This document shows positions 33,627-42,449 of a stretch of 64,000 nt of DNA, one piece after another. Made by a program: the position numbers and the translations under genes. The notes below the pieces were generated by a model. The model saw nothing but the letters and a program-made list of their open reading frames with translations, did not search any database and was not told where the DNA came from. Numbering within the stretch: position 1 is the first letter of the stretch; every line of letters starts with the position of its first letter. Source of the stretch: Pacificispira sp040217575 (GTDB lineage Bacteria; Pseudomonadota; Alphaproteobacteria; UBA8366; Aestuariispiraceae); NCBI GenBank assembly GCA_040217575.1, contig JAVJPW010000004.1, positions 1-64,000 on the forward strand. Reading direction: 5' to 3'.

Positions 33627-33728
33627 GTTCCCGCGAAGGCAGGAACCCCTGCCTGAGACTTTGTCATTCGTGCCCGTCGGAAGCGAAATCGACCCGCCCA
33701 CGGAATGGGTCCCCGCCTTTGCGGGGAC
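33627..33728. repeat. REP-like element with inverted ends
   Basis: Bases 33627-33648 and 33707-33728 are inverted copies of the same 22-base sequence (18 of 22 positions match) built around CCCGC(G)AAGGC / GCCTTTGCGGGG. They flank about 58 bases without coding. Elements with this CCCGCCTT(C/T)GCGGG core are scattered through many alphaproteobacterial genomes; a related copy lies at 48755. Confidence 0.6.
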
Positions 33729-33840
33729 ACGATTGAGCCTTCCTAAGGCAGTTCTCCCCTCTCCCTATCATCACCGATTTGGTTCGGGGGCCAGGGACAC
33801 AGCCACCATCGGAGCGTATCGCCTTGACGCAGGTTGTCCG

Positions 33841-34620
33841 CTAGACATGACTGACATTCCATCGATCCGAAGAAACCAATCGCTTGTACAGTACGAGACC
33901 GGTGATCCCTTCGGCCTGGCAGGCATCGAATAAGTCTTTGTTCATGTAGAGCCTGTCGCCTGGATGCTGATGCCAGCGCCAAATTGGAAAGCCTTCGACA
34001 ACGTCCCGAATGTCGGATCGCGCCTGAAGCGTTGCTATCTTTGGCTCTTCCGACGTCCTAGGTAAGAATTCGTTTTGAATCGGAACTTCTTCCGTACTGC
34101 CTTTTCTCTTCATCGTGTGCGTTCTGAGGTTCAATACAAAGGGCGTTTTAGGTTCGAATCGATGCCATTTAAATACGCTCCCATCCGGTTCGATGTGGAC
34201 GGCACGGCGGACATTCAAAAAATACATCGGGCGGTCATGTATGACCGTTCCCTGCCTGTCGAAAATCTGCGTTTCCCAAACCTGGTGAGGAAAATCGTCA
34301 AATTCTTGGATCAGTTTCCAGAATCGCTCCGAAATCATCGGAACGTACTCGCGCATGTGAAAATCCGGAATGAAGAAGTGTTTCTTTTGGAACCCGCGGG
34401 CTGTGTAATTGATGCGCATCGCAGGGGGTTCAAACGTGCAACCTGTGTAGATATCAAGACCTGGAAGAGGTGAACTAAGCCTCGTATTTTTCGTCCCCAT
34501 CTCATACTCAACTGCGAAAGACATCATCCTTTCGTCAGGCACATGAACCTGCGGTTCTCTGTCGCGAAGAAACGCAACGACAGAGTTGATGTAAACGTTT
34601 GGTTCAAGTCGGAAGATCAT
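33841..34620 (-). CDS. Imm11/DUF1629-like orphan protein
   Basis: The 259-residue product shows the ordering typical of Imm11 (DUF1629) proteins: an ISERFWKLIQEFDDFPHQVWETQIFD segment, a strand pair YFLNVRRAVHIE, and a C-terminal MNKDLFDACQAEGITGLVLYK, corresponding to the family's 'selected residue ... A-x-G-I-x-G' end. Known Imm11-type proteins are immunity proteins of polymorphic toxins. No toxin gene is adjacent; it sits between REP-like DNA and the hut operon, with more A+T than its neighbours. The family call is from pattern only. Confidence 0.45.
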   Translation of the reverse strand: MIFRLEPNVYINSVVAFLRDREPQVHVPDERMMSFAVEYEMGTKNTRLSSPLPGLDIYTGCTFEPPAMRINYTARGFQKKHFFIPDFHMREYVPMISERFWKLIQEFDDFPHQVWETQIFDRQGTVIHDRPMYFLNVRRAVHIEPDGSVFKWHRFEPKTPFVLNLRTHTMKRKGSTEEVPIQNEFLPRTSEEPKIATLQARSDIRDVVEGFPIWRWHQHPGDRLYMNKDLFDACQAEGITGLVLYKRLVSSDRWNVSHV

Positions 34621-34784
34621 CGTCCTAAGGCCCTTCTCTGCAGCGGCACATAAACGTAATCAGAGAAAGCCTTCGGGCCAACAATCCGCATGCATTCACA
34701 ATTCGAGAATCCAAGGACCTACGCACGGACGGAGCGTAATGCCCAGGATTCCTGGCATCGCAGGTATGAAGTCGGTGCGCGCCT

Positions 34785-36458
34785 TCAGTTCCCCAAAATC
34801 CCCGGCAGGCGCAGGCCGTGTTCCTTCGCGCAGTCGATCGCGATGTCGTAGCCCGCATCGGCATGGCGCATGACGCCGGTCGCCGGATCGTTCCACAGGA
34901 CGCGTTCGATGCGGGCGGCCGCGTCGTCCGACCCGTCGCAGCAGATAACGATGCCGGAATGCTGGCTGAAGCCCATGCCGACACCGCCGCCATGGTGCAG
35001 TGAAACCCAAGTCGCCCCTGACGCGCAGTTCAGGAGCGCATTCAGCAGCGGCCAGTCGGAGACAGCGTCCGAACCGTCCTTCATCCCTTCCGTTTCCCGG
35101 TTCGGGCTGGCAACGGACCCTGAGTCCAGATGGTCCCGGCCGATCACGACGGGTGCCGACAATTCGCCGTTCTTTACCATTTCATTGAAGGCGAGGCCCA
35201 AGCGGTGCCGCTGGCCGAGGCCGACCCAGCAGATGCGCGCCGGCAGTCCCTGGAAGGAAATCCGTTCCCGCGCCATGTCCAGCCAGTTGTGCAGGTGCGG
35301 ATCGTCGGGAATCAGTTCCTTCACCTTCTGGTCGGTCTTGTAGATATCCTCCGGATCGCCGCTCAGTGCGCACCAGCGGAACGGGCCAATGCCCTTGCAG
35401 AACAGCGGGCGGATATAGGCGGGCACGAAACCGGGGAAGTCGAAGGCATTTTGAAGCCCTTCCTCCAGCGCGACCTGGCGGATGTTGTTGCCGTAATCCA
35501 GCGTCGGAACACCCGCGGCATGGAACTTCAACATCGCTTCGACATGAACGCGCATGGAGGCACGGGCCGCCTTCTCAACCGCCGCCGGGTCGCTTTCCCG
35601 CTTTTCCTTCCATTCGCCGATGGTCCAGCCCTGCGGCAGGTAGCCGTTGATCGGGTCATGGGCCGACGTCTGGTCGGTGACGATATCGGGATGGACCCCG
35701 CGCGCCGCCAGTTCGGTGAAGACATCCGCCGCATTGCCCAACAGGCCGACGGATTTCGCCTCCCCCGCGGCGGTCCAGCGATCGATCATCGCCAGCGCCT
35801 CGTCCAGCGTGGTCGCCTTTTCATCGACATATCGGGTGCGGATACGGAAATCGATGCGATCCTCGTCGCATTCGACAGCCAGGCAACAGGCGCCCGCAAA
35901 AACGGCGGCCAACGGCTGCGCGCCGCCCATGCCGCCCAAACCGCCGGTCAGGATCCACTTGCCGGTCAGATCTCCGCCATAATGCTGGCGCCCTGCCTCG
36001 GCAAAGGTCTCGTACGTGCCCTGAACGATGCCTTGTGTCCCGATATAAATCCAGGAACCGGCGGTCATCTGGCCGTACATCATCAGCCCGACCTTATCCA
36101 GTTTGTGGAAATGGTCCCAGGTCGCCCAATGCGGCACCAGGTTTGAGTTCGCAATCAGGACACGCGGCGCATCCTTATGCGTCCGGAAGACACCGACCGG
36201 TTTCCCCGATTGCACCAGAAGCGTTTCAGTTTCATCCAGCGTCGTCAGCGTATTCGCTATCGCGTCGAAGTCGTTCCAGGTTCGGGCTGCCCGGCCGATC
36301 CCGCCATAGACGACGAGTTCGTTCGGGTTTTCCGCCACTTCCGGATCCAGATTGTTCATCATCATCCGGTACGGCGCTTCGGTCGCCCACGACTTGCAGG
36401 TCAAATCGCTGCCGCGCGGCGCGCGGACGGTTCGGGTGTTGTGGCGCGGGTTGTTCAT
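34785..36458 (-). CDS. hutU: Urocanate hydratase
   Basis: The 557-residue enzyme has the NAD-binding Rossmann segment GGLGGMGGAQPLA and the conserved Cys in FRWCALSGDPEDI, with NNPRHNTR at its N-terminus. It adds water to urocanate to give imidazolone propionate. Its start overlaps the hutH stop (four bases). Confidence 0.97.
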   Translation of the reverse strand: MNNPRHNTRTVRAPRGSDLTCKSWATEAPYRMMMNNLDPEVAENPNELVVYGGIGRAARTWNDFDAIANTLTTLDETETLLVQSGKPVGVFRTHKDAPRVLIANSNLVPHWATWDHFHKLDKVGLMMYGQMTAGSWIYIGTQGIVQGTYETFAEAGRQHYGGDLTGKWILTGGLGGMGGAQPLAAVFAGACCLAVECDEDRIDFRIRTRYVDEKATTLDEALAMIDRWTAAGEAKSVGLLGNAADVFTELAARGVHPDIVTDQTSAHDPINGYLPQGWTIGEWKEKRESDPAAVEKAARASMRVHVEAMLKFHAAGVPTLDYGNNIRQVALEEGLQNAFDFPGFVPAYIRPLFCKGIGPFRWCALSGDPEDIYKTDQKVKELIPDDPHLHNWLDMARERISFQGLPARICWVGLGQRHRLGLAFNEMVKNGELSAPVVIGRDHLDSGSVASPNRETEGMKDGSDAVSDWPLLNALLNCASGATWVSLHHGGGVGMGFSQHSGIVICCDGSDDAAARIERVLWNDPATGVMRHADAGYDIAIDCAKEHGLRLPGILGN

Positions 36459-38017
36459 CGGCTCGCCTCCTCGGACAGCAAGGGGAATATTTCGCGACCG
36501 GCAGCGCGGACCGGGTTCCCGGAACGCACCAGATCAGCCGCACGGATCAAATCGCCCGACATAAAGCGGTCTTCCTTCAACGCCGGTATCTCTTCACGGA
36601 CGGACTGCAGAACCGCCTTCAACCGCGGGCTGGTCGTCAGCGGCGCGCGAAATTCAACGCCCTGTGCGGCCATCAGAAGTTCGATGCCGACGATCTGTTC
36701 AAGGTTACGGTTCATGTCGATCAGGCGCCTGGCACCATGGCAGGCCATGGAAACATGGTCTTCCTGGTTGGCGCTGGTTGGTGTCGAATCGACGGATGCG
36801 GGTGCGGCCCGCTGTTTGTTTTCCGAATAGAGCGCCGCGGCCGTCACCTCTGCGATCATGAAACCGGAATTGACGCCGGGATCCGGGGTCAGAAAAGGCG
36901 GCAGACCGAAATTAAGCGCCGGGTCCACCAGCATCGCGATCCGCCGTTCGGTGATCGACCCGATTTCGGCGATTGCCAGCGCAAGCTGGTCCGCGGCGAA
37001 CGCCACCGGTTCCGCATGGAAATTCCCACCCGACACGATCCCGGCATCCCCCAGAACCAGCGGGTTGTCGGTAACGGCATTCGCCTCAACCTCCAGCGTC
37101 CCGGCGCAATGGCGCAACAGGTCCAGGCACGCGCCCATGACCTGCGGCTGGCAACGGATGCAGTACGGGTCCTGTACCCGTTCATCATCCACCGCGTGGC
37201 TTTCGCGTATTACACTGCCGTCCATCAGCGCCCGCAGCGCATGGGCCGCATCAATCTGGCCACGATGACCGCGCAATTCATGAATTGCGGGATGGAACGG
37301 GGCACTGGAACCCATGGCTGCATCCGTCGACAAGGCACCGGATGCAAGGGCTGCGCGAAATGCACGATGTGCATCGAACAGCCCCGCCAGCGCGAGCGCG
37401 GTCGACACCTGCGTCCCGTTGATAAGCGCCAGCCCCTCCTTCGGTCCCAGTTCGATCTGTGTCAGGCCCGCTTCCCGCAGGGCCTGCCCACCCGGCATCC
37501 GTTCCCCTTTATAGAAGGCTTCGCCCTCCCCGATCATGACGGCACTCATATGGGCAAGCGGAGCCAGATCACCGCTGGCGCCGACGGACCCCTGCCCCGG
37601 GATCACCGGCGTAACACCTTCGTTCAGCATTCCCTGCAGGAGTTCGATCAGCCCCCAGCGCACACCAGACGCCCCCCGGCCGAGCGAGATCAGTTTCAGC
37701 GCCATAACCAGACGCGCGATCGGGATGGAAAGCGGATCCCCCACGCCACTGGAATGCGACAGAATCAGGTTCCGCTGAAGCCGGGCCGTGTCCGCGGGTG
37801 CAATACGCTTCTGCGCCAGTTTCCCAAACCCCGTGTTCACGCCATAGACGGGATGGGCCCCCTGGGCAGCATCAGCCACCTGTTGCGCACCGGCCATGAC
37901 GGCTGGCTGGCATCCTTCTTCAAGGCGCGCGCCAGCGCCATCCCGATAGATGAAACGCAAGGTGTTGATCGATACCCTTCCGGGTTCCAGCGTCAGAATG
38001 GTTGATGGACGGCTCAT
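36455..38017 (-). CDS. hutH: Histidine ammonia-lyase
   Basis: The 520-residue enzyme has the MIO-forming Ala-Ser-Gly (147-149) in GSVGASGDLAPLAHM, YGVNTGFGKLA and NQEDHVSMACHGARR. It deaminates histidine to urocanate. It overlaps hutI (four bases) upstream and hutU downstream, so hutI-hutH-hutU is one operon. Confidence 0.97.
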   Translation of the reverse strand: MSRPSTILTLEPGRVSINTLRFIYRDGAGARLEEGCQPAVMAGAQQVADAAQGAHPVYGVNTGFGKLAQKRIAPADTARLQRNLILSHSSGVGDPLSIPIARLVMALKLISLGRGASGVRWGLIELLQGMLNEGVTPVIPGQGSVGASGDLAPLAHMSAVMIGEGEAFYKGERMPGGQALREAGLTQIELGPKEGLALINGTQVSTALALAGLFDAHRAFRAALASGALSTDAAMGSSAPFHPAIHELRGHRGQIDAAHALRALMDGSVIRESHAVDDERVQDPYCIRCQPQVMGACLDLLRHCAGTLEVEANAVTDNPLVLGDAGIVSGGNFHAEPVAFAADQLALAIAEIGSITERRIAMLVDPALNFGLPPFLTPDPGVNSGFMIAEVTAAALYSENKQRAAPASVDSTPTSANQEDHVSMACHGARRLIDMNRNLEQIVGIELLMAAQGVEFRAPLTTSPRLKAVLQSVREEIPALKEDRFMSGDLIRAADLVRSGNPVRAAGREIFPLLSEEASR

Positions 38018-39231
38018 ACCTCACCTCCCTTAATGCGGCGGATCAGCGGATTGAATCCAACCCGATAGGACAGTTCGCCTGGGCTTTCGACATCCCAGAG
38101 GGCGATGTCGGCACGCTTGCCCGCTTCCAGCGTTCCACGGTTTTCCAAAAGGCCCAGCGCCCGCGCGCCTTCCCGTGTCATACCGGCCAACGCTTCTTCC
38201 GGTGTCATCCGGAACAGGGTGCACGCCATGTTCATGGTAAGAAGCGGGGAAAAGAGCGGTGACGACCCCGGATTGCAGTCCGTTGCCACCGCCATCGGCA
38301 CGCCCGCATCGCGCAGGGCCTGGATCGGCGGTAGTTTGGTTTCGCCCAGCGTATAGAAGGCACCCGGCAGGATGACGGCGACCGTACCCGCATCGGCCAT
38401 CGCCTTTACCCCTGCGCCATCCAGATGTTCCAGATGGTCCGCCGACAGGGCACCGAACCCCGCCGCCAGCGCCGCCCCGCCCAGGTTGGACAATTGTTCC
38501 GCGTGAAGTTTCACCGGTAGCCCGAGTCCCACCGCCGTTTCAAAGACACGGGCCGTCTGGACCGGGTTAAAGGCAATGTTCTCGCAGAACGCATCGACCG
38601 CGTCGACCAACCCCTGATCATGGGCGGCGGGCAGCGCTTCGGAACAGACGAATTCGATATAGGCGTCCGGATCGCCCTTATATTCAGGCGGAATCGCATG
38701 GGCCCCCAGGAAGGTCGTGACGATATCGATATCGCATTCCGTCCCAAGCCGCCTGGCAGCACGCAGCATTTTCAATTCACAGTCCAGGTCCAGGCCATAT
38801 CCCGACTTTATTTCGATGACCGACGCGCCTTCATCCATGAACGCTTCGACCCGCGGGATGGCCGCTTCGACCAGGTCATCCTCGCTTGCCGCGCGGGTTG
38901 CCTTCACCGTCGACAGGATGCCACCGCCCGCCTTTGCTATATCGGCGTAGGTGGCACCGTTGAGGCGCATTTCGAACTCCTGCGCCCGGTTCCCGCCATA
39001 GACAAGGTGCGTGTGGCAGTCGATCAGGGCCGGCGTCGCCACGCCCCCGCCACAGCGGTCAATTGGCCAATCCGCGAACGCACCCGGCATGCCACTTTCG
39101 TGTCCGACATAGGCGATGCGGCCATCGGCAATTACAATGACGGCGTCTTCAATCAGCCCGTAAGCGGTGTCCCCCGGCACCATCGTTGCCGCGGACAGAT
39201 CGGTCAGAACCAGCCCTGTATCACCCGCCAT
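38014..39231 (-). CDS. hutI: Imidazolonepropionase
   Basis: The 405-residue amidohydrolase has the metal-binding DCHTHLVYGGNRAQEF, FLGAHAIPPEYK, KLHAEQLSNLGG and the active-site Asp in VATDCNPGSS. It opens imidazolone propionate to N-formimino-glutamate. It is the first gene of the hutIHU operon and diverges from hutF. Confidence 0.97.
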   Translation of the reverse strand: MAGDTGLVLTDLSAATMVPGDTAYGLIEDAVIVIADGRIAYVGHESGMPGAFADWPIDRCGGGVATPALIDCHTHLVYGGNRAQEFEMRLNGATYADIAKAGGGILSTVKATRAASEDDLVEAAIPRVEAFMDEGASVIEIKSGYGLDLDCELKMLRAARRLGTECDIDIVTTFLGAHAIPPEYKGDPDAYIEFVCSEALPAAHDQGLVDAVDAFCENIAFNPVQTARVFETAVGLGLPVKLHAEQLSNLGGAALAAGFGALSADHLEHLDGAGVKAMADAGTVAVILPGAFYTLGETKLPPIQALRDAGVPMAVATDCNPGSSPLFSPLLTMNMACTLFRMTPEEALAGMTREGARALGLLENRGTLEAGKRADIALWDVESPGELSYRVGFNPLIRRIKGGEV

Positions 39232-39285
39232 ATCAATGCACCCCTTACAATGGAACGGCCAATAAGCTTGCCTGCATTCGATTTT

Positions 39286-39323
39286 TTATGTACAGTCATA
39301 ATATATCTTTTGTCCAGACATAA
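39286..39323. promoter_or_regulatory. Two direct repeats, probable HutC operator
   Basis: TTATGTACAGTCATAA (39286-39301) and TTTTGTCCAGACATAA (39308-39323) share the pattern TTnTGTmCAGwCATAA and start 22 bases apart (two helical turns). They lie in the 109-base divergent region between hutI and hutF, the place where the GntR-type repressor encoded at 40702 should act. Each half-site also has TTATG/CATAA symmetry. Confidence 0.65.
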
Positions 39324-39340
39324 AATCGGAACAAGTCACC

Positions 39341-40705
39341 GTGACATCAATTTTCTGTAAATGGGGTTATCTGCCGGACGGGTGGCGGCCGAACGTACGG
39401 ATCACGGTTTCGGGCGGCAGAATATCGCAAATTCAATCCGAAGCCGAGCCTGTTACAGGCGACATGATCGCGACCGACGGGCTTCTGGTTCCGGCGCCGG
39501 GCAACCTTCATTCCCATGCATTTCAACGCGCGATGGCCGGACATGGTGAGCGTCGGTCCGCAGGGGAAGACAGCTTTTGGACGTGGCGGGAGGCGATGTA
39601 TGCCTTTCTGGAACATCTGAACCCGGACGATGTCGGCGCAATTGCCGCATTTGCATACATGGAAATGCTTGAGGCGGGTTATGCCGCGGTGGGCGAGTTC
39701 CACTATCTGCATCACGGCCCGGGCGGGGCGCCATATGACGACCCCGCCGCCATGTCTCATGCCATTGCCGCGGCAGCGGGCGAAACCGGTATCGGTCTTA
39801 CCCACCTGCCGGTCCTGTATTCGCGCGGCGGCGTCGCGGACGAACCGCTGAATGACCGACAGGAACGGTTCGGCAATGACCTGGCCGATTTCAGCAGGCT
39901 GCACGACGCAATCCGGCTTCAATCGTCGGATTCCATTCTGGGCGTAGCCGCACACAGCATCAGGGCCGTAACCCGGAATGATATCCAGTCAATCCCAGGG
40001 ACATTCGGGAACGGCCCCATTCACATCCATATTGCCGAACAAACCGCCGAAGTGACGGCTGTCGAAGATGCCTATGGCGCACGACCGGTCGAGTGGCTTT
40101 TGGACAATGCGGGTGTCGATGAAAGATGGTGCCTTGTCCATGCGACGCATATGACAGAAGCGGAAACCATCGCCCTTGCCCGAACGGGCGCGATCGCGGG
40201 CCTGTGCCCGATCACGGAAGGAAATCTGGGGGATGGGATTTTCAACGGTCCAACCTTTATCGCAAACGGTGGTCGATACGGTATAGGCAGCGATTCCCAT
40301 GTCCTGATCGGCCTGACGGAGGAATTGAGGTTGCTGGAATACAGCCAGCGGTTTCGCGATCGGCGACGGACTGTCCTGCGCGACGGACCTGGGTCGGTCG
40401 GGCAGGCGATGTTCGATGCCGTGCTGATCGGCGGCGCACAGGCGCTGGGTCGGGACGCGGGTCGTATCGAAACCGGATGCTGGGCCGACTTTGTGATGTT
40501 GGACGGGAACCGTATCACCCCTTTCGTGCCTGACCGGGACCAGTGGCTGGACCATTGGATTTTTGTCGCCGGCGACCGGGCCGTCACCGACGTCTGGTCG
40601 GCGGGACGCCATGTCGTAACCAAAGGCCGGCACGTCAGGCGCGATGCGATTGAACGCGATTTCAGGAACTGCCTCGCGCGGCTGTTTGAAAAGATGACAT
40701 CATGA
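39341..40705 (+). CDS. hutF: Formimidoylglutamate deiminase
   Basis: The 454-residue amidohydrolase starts at GTG 39341. It has the metal-binding LHSHAFQRAMAGHGE, EFHYLHHGPGGAPYD, HIHIAEQ and the active-site Asp in GIGSDSHVLIGL. It removes ammonia from formimino-glutamate, giving N-formylglutamate, so this organism uses the five-step (HutF/HutG) branch. hutG is not in the window. Its stop overlaps the hutC start (ATGA). Confidence 0.95.
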   Translation: MTSIFCKWGYLPDGWRPNVRITVSGGRISQIQSEAEPVTGDMIATDGLLVPAPGNLHSHAFQRAMAGHGERRSAGEDSFWTWREAMYAFLEHLNPDDVGAIAAFAYMEMLEAGYAAVGEFHYLHHGPGGAPYDDPAAMSHAIAAAAGETGIGLTHLPVLYSRGGVADEPLNDRQERFGNDLADFSRLHDAIRLQSSDSILGVAAHSIRAVTRNDIQSIPGTFGNGPIHIHIAEQTAEVTAVEDAYGARPVEWLLDNAGVDERWCLVHATHMTEAETIALARTGAIAGLCPITEGNLGDGIFNGPTFIANGGRYGIGSDSHVLIGLTEELRLLEYSQRFRDRRRTVLRDGPGSVGQAMFDAVLIGGAQALGRDAGRIETGCWADFVMLDGNRITPFVPDRDQWLDHWIFVAGDRAVTDVWSAGRHVVTKGRHVRRDAIERDFRNCLARLFEKMTS

Positions 40706-41409
40706 GCGACCAGGCCCCTTATCAGCGGATCAAGGAATCCCTTCTGCAACGGGTAAAAAGTGGGGATTGGCGTCCCGGCGATACGATCCCGGGGGAGTTG
40801 CAACTGGCGGACGATTTCAGTTGCGCGCGCGCCACCGTGCACCGCGCACTTCGCGAACTGGCGGATGAAGGAATCTTCGAACGGCGGCGAAAGGCGGGGA
40901 CCCGGGTTGCCGTCCCGACCGGACGAAGCGTGGCACTGGACATACCGTTGGTCGACCAGGAAATCCGCGCAACCGGTGCGGAATACGGCTATCGCCTTTT
41001 GGCACGCGCGCTGGAACAGCTGCCACCGGTTGCGGCCGAATCCCTGGACCGGGCACCCGGGGAACAAGCACTGCATCTGACCTGCCTGCATTATGCCGAC
41101 CGGCGGCCCTTTCAGGTTGAAGACCGCTGGATCGATCCGGGCACGGTGCCGGAAGCTCTGGACGCCCCCTTTGACGAGGAAGGACCGAATGCCTGGCTTC
41201 TGCGTAACGTGCCCTGGACGGACGCGGAACATGCAATCTTTGCCGGCGCCGCGGATAAGGACGTTGCGGCCGCCCTTTCCATTCCACCATCAAGCCCCGT
41301 TCTGGCGGTCGAGCGGCGCACATGGAACCAGAAAGGTCCGGTGACTTTCGTGCGCTTCTTCTATCCCGGGGAAAGCTATCGCTTGCGGACATCCTTCGCC
41401 GCCCGGTAA
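40702..41409 (+). CDS. hutC: Histidine-utilisation repressor HutC
   Basis: The 235-residue GntR-family regulator has a winged-helix domain (about 5-70: GDWRPGDTIPGELQLADDFSCARATVHRALRELADEGIFERRRKAGT) and a UTRA effector domain (FQVEDRWIDPGTVP, W-x-QKGPVTFVRFFYPGESYRL). HutC represses hut genes until urocanate binds. It should recognise the repeats at 39286-39323 and so regulate both the divergent operon and itself. Confidence 0.93.
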   Translation: MSDQAPYQRIKESLLQRVKSGDWRPGDTIPGELQLADDFSCARATVHRALRELADEGIFERRRKAGTRVAVPTGRSVALDIPLVDQEIRATGAEYGYRLLARALEQLPPVAAESLDRAPGEQALHLTCLHYADRRPFQVEDRWIDPGTVPEALDAPFDEEGPNAWLLRNVPWTDAEHAIFAGAADKDVAAALSIPPSSPVLAVERRTWNQKGPVTFVRFFYPGESYRLRTSFAAR

Positions 41410-41441
41410 ACAGGCTGCAACGCACAAAAGAAGGAAAATCC

Positions 41442-42449
41442 ATGTCGAACGAAACGCATTCGCCGGACGCGCTGGGCGACCTTGTGACCGGAATCCTGGT
41501 CCGACACAACACAAGCGACGCGAATGCCAGGTCGGTCGCGGACGCCCTTATCGCCGCACAGATCGATGGTCACGCCGGGCACGGGCTTTCGCGTGTTGCC
41601 AGCTATGCCGCGCAAGCCAAGTCTGGAAAGGTCGATGGTCACGCCCGTCCGGCCGCGTTGGACGCGGGCCGTGCCGCGATACGGATCGATGCCGCGAACG
41701 GATTTGCCTTCCCGGCGCTGGACCTGGCACGTCAGACAATTCTGCAGAGAATCGCGGATACCGGCATCATTGCCGCGGGCATTACGCGCAGCCACCATCT
41801 CGGGGCCGCCGGACGGCATGTTGAACTTCTGGCACAGAATGGACTGATCGGCCTGATCATGGGCAACAGCCCGAAGGCGATTGCCCCCTGGGGTGGAAAG
41901 GAAGGCGTCTTCGGCACGAACCCGATTGCCTTTGCCGCGCCGCGTCGCGGGGATGAAGCACCGCTTCTGATCGATCTTAGCCTGTCCAAGGTTGCGCGCG
42001 GCAAGATCATGGTGGCATCGAAGTCAGGCGACCCGATTCCGGAAGGTTGGGCACTGGATTCGGATGGCAACCCCACGACGGATGCGAAGGCCGCGCTGGG
42101 CGGCACCATGATCCCGATGGGAGATGCCAAGGGCGCAGCACTGGTGCTGATGGTGGAAATCCTGGCCGCGGCACTGACCGGCGCCAATTTCGGTTACGAA
42201 GCCACATCCTTTTTCGATGCCGAAGGTGCACCGCCCGGTGTCGGGCAAACTTTGATCGCGATCGATCCGGATGGATTGTCCGGTAGCGCATTCGCACAAC
42301 GCCTGGAGGATCTGATTGGGGCGATCCTCGCGCAATCCGGCACGCGTCTGCCCGGAACGAGGCGGCTGGAAAACCGGAAGAAAGCGGCGGCAAATGGCAT
42401 ATCTGTCCCCGCCGCCTTGATGCAGGAACTGACGGATCTGGCCGGCTAG
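41442..42449 (+). CDS. Ldh2/MDH2-family oxidoreductase
   Basis: The 335-residue product starts MSNETHSPDALGD (AAGGAAAATCC upstream). The malate/L-lactate/sulpholactate dehydrogenase family is recognisable by IDGHAGHGLSRV, ITRSHHLGAAGRHVE, MGNSPKAIAPWGGKEGVFGTNP and KGAALVLMVEILAAALTGA. NAD(P)-dependent; the substrate may be a 2-hydroxy acid or a cyclic imino acid. Its stop overlaps the stop of the convergent GMC gene (42446-42449). Confidence 0.9.
   Translation: MSNETHSPDALGDLVTGILVRHNTSDANARSVADALIAAQIDGHAGHGLSRVASYAAQAKSGKVDGHARPAALDAGRAAIRIDAANGFAFPALDLARQTILQRIADTGIIAAGITRSHHLGAAGRHVELLAQNGLIGLIMGNSPKAIAPWGGKEGVFGTNPIAFAAPRRGDEAPLLIDLSLSKVARGKIMVASKSGDPIPEGWALDSDGNPTTDAKAALGGTMIPMGDAKGAALVLMVEILAAALTGANFGYEATSFFDAEGAPPGVGQTLIAIDPDGLSGSAFAQRLEDLIGAILAQSGTRLPGTRRLENRKKAAANGISVPAALMQELTDLAG

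Noticed and set aside
33625..33730. CRISPR-like repeats
   Set aside because: Only two inverted copies are present with no regular spacers; this is a REP-type element.
36035..38005. A 656-residue plus-strand frame over hutU and hutH
   Set aside because: Its composition is a mirror of the real hut genes, and the minus-strand enzymes show full catalytic motifs.
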